From NCBI GenBank assembly GCA_003254925.1, contig QANZ01002974.1, forward strand, positions 11,888-75,887: a DNA stretch of 64,000 nt, given 5' to 3'. Within the stretch, counting starts at the first letter, position 1; every line of letters starts with the position of its first letter. The DNA is from Chamaecrista fasciculata. Its lineage: Eukaryota > Streptophyta > Magnoliopsida > Fabales > Fabaceae. Of the stretch, positions 62,590 through 64,000 are shown one piece after another. Position numbers and translations under genes: made by a program. The notes beneath the pieces were generated by a model that saw only the letters and a list, made by a program, of their open reading frames with translations, was not told where the DNA came from and ran no database searches.

Positions 62590-62830
62590 TGATATACTAA
62601 GGGCTGGCCGTGTATTTTCGAGGCCTCCCCTTCGAATTGGAGGAATAAGTAATATACTATAGGCTAGCCGCCTACTTGCATGGCTTACCTTCCGAAGGAC
62701 AAACAAGTGATATATTACTAGTTGAGAGTCTATCTATATGACATTTACCTTATAAAGGGGAATAAGTGATATGTTATGAGTTGATGACCGCCTATTTGTG
62801 TGGCCTTTAGTGGATTGGCCTCTCATCCTC
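62590..62830. repeat. Four degenerate tandem repeats of about 60 bp
   Basis: Units of about 58-62 bp run GGCTGGCCG...GGAATAAGTAATATACTA, GGCTAGCCGCC...CAAGTGATATATTA, GTTGAGAGTC...GGAATAAGTGATATGTTA and GTTGATGACCGCC...TGTGTGGCC. Each has a GC-richer front half and an AATAAGTGATAT-type tail. Confidence 0.7.
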
Positions 62831-64000
62831 TCTCATCTACTTAGGTGGTTGCCCTTCCTCTAACTAAAAGTGTTTAATGATTCAGTCAAATCAATCAAAA
62901 TCAACTTAACCCACAAGTTTGGGTTAGGTTAGATTGGTCTAACGGATTATTTAGATTGAAAGAACTCAACCGACAGTGATTTAAATTGGGTTGCAAATTT
63001 TAAAATTCGAAACTCGTTCAACTGAACTCAACCCACCTTTTATCTTTTTTTATTTTTTAAATTTTAGTATACATCTAACTAGTTATTATTTACCCTTTTA
63101 TTTTCATTCCTTTCTACTTTCTATTGCAGTGTCATATTCATTCACTAAATCTATACAATAAGAATATGACATTGTTAGAAATAAATCCATACAATAAGAT
63201 CATAAAATAACTACACACAAAATTTCAATTTTTACAATCAAATTAAAAAAAGATCGAGTGAGCGAACTAATTCATATCAAATTCCATTTATAAATCGGTG
63301 TAATTCAATTAATTCAATTTGAATAAATTCAAATTGAACAATCCAATCAATAAGAGGTTCCCTTTTCTTTTCTTTTTTTCCTTTTTGTTGGTTAAACTTA
63401 AACTTTCTTTCCAATCACTAAAAAATATGGAAAAGATTGATTTGAATTTAGAGTTGGGTCCTACTTGACATAAACAAGATTGGTGATTGGCATATTAGTC
63501 TGTCATGTCCCACACTAATACTTCCCAATTAGAGAAAGACAGAAATAATAAGTAGACCTTGTACCAAAAAGAAAAGAAAAATAAATAATAAGTAGACCAC
63601 CAATTCGAAAGTGCCACTCACAACTATACCTTCCTTTCCAAATCATATTTCGTACCATTGTCTTCCCCCACTTACTGCTTGCCACGCGTTTCAATTCTCT
63701 TCTCCTTTTTTTCTAAAAAAAAAAAAATAGGCATTTTCCAGTCTTCAGTCCATATATAGTAAAAAATTATTACTTTCTGTAAAGATTATATGTGTTTGTT
63801 TACTCTTTACCAACTAAATCATTTTTATACACATAACTTGATTCGAATATGGAACATCATATTTAAAAATTTATCTACCAACAATATTGAATTTTATTGA
63901 TTCATTTTAACTTTTCCTCAGAACATATATACAGTAATACAACTAGCAAAAAGTAATTCTTAATTAAATTAGGGCTATGAATAACATATATTGCTTATAT
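62831..64000. other. Terminal intergenic stretch
   Basis: The 62,880-63,350 part repeats AACTCAACC, GGGTTAGGTTAG and TCAATTTGAAT words in both orientations, resembling a decayed inverted-repeat element without clear ends. The remainder is AT-rich with no supported gene. Confidence 0.4.

Overview
The window is nuclear DNA from a flowering plant, most likely a eudicot. It is AT-rich, its genes are split by many small GT-AG introns, and the proteins are typically plant ones (plastid LIP2, SEC3, a DUF616 Golgi-type protein, a LYK4/5-type LysM receptor kinase). The DNA between genes is packed with plant MITEs, foldback elements and retrotransposon relics. Three single n positions (about 3,916, 5,320 and 6,916) suggest a draft assembly. 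I could not name the species.

Layout. 1-7.06 kb is a gene-free, repeat-derived stretch: 30-31 bp GGGTACC iterations, a large foldback element, Gypsy-like LTR remnants and a broken LysM-domain fragment. 7.06-9.27 kb (+) is a four-exon gene for a predicted plastid membrane protein. It converges on 9.51-11.19 kb (-), a four-exon plastidial octanoyltransferase (LIP2 type). 12.47-24.72 kb (-) is a 25-exon exocyst subunit SEC3 gene; my spliced model gives 884 aa with every junction in frame. 24.7-50.0 kb has no convincing protein gene. It holds a hAT-like element with 8-bp target duplications, a Ty1-copia relic, a PIF/Harbinger MITE and, from about 28 to 46.3 kb, a nested-duplication locus built from a degenerate short repeat. 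That locus is the least explained part of the window. 50.02-53.94 kb (-) is a six-exon DUF616 (TOD1/MUCI70 family) gene of 483 aa. 54.85-56.77 kb (-) is an intronless LysM receptor-like (pseudo)kinase of 640 aa. 56.8-64 kb is again gene-free, with a Stowaway MITE, a second hAT-like element of the same architecture as the first, and a short tandem repeat.

Functional links are loose, as is normal for a plant chromosome. LIP2 supplies lipoyl groups in plastids, SEC3 tethers secretory vesicles, the DUF616 protein is probably a Golgi type II membrane protein, and the LysM kinase is a chitin or LysM-ligand co-receptor type. The genes appear independent, not an operon or a metabolic cluster.

All exon boundaries were set by hand from ORF continuity, GT-AG sites and recalled family conservation. 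No alignment, expression or database search was run.
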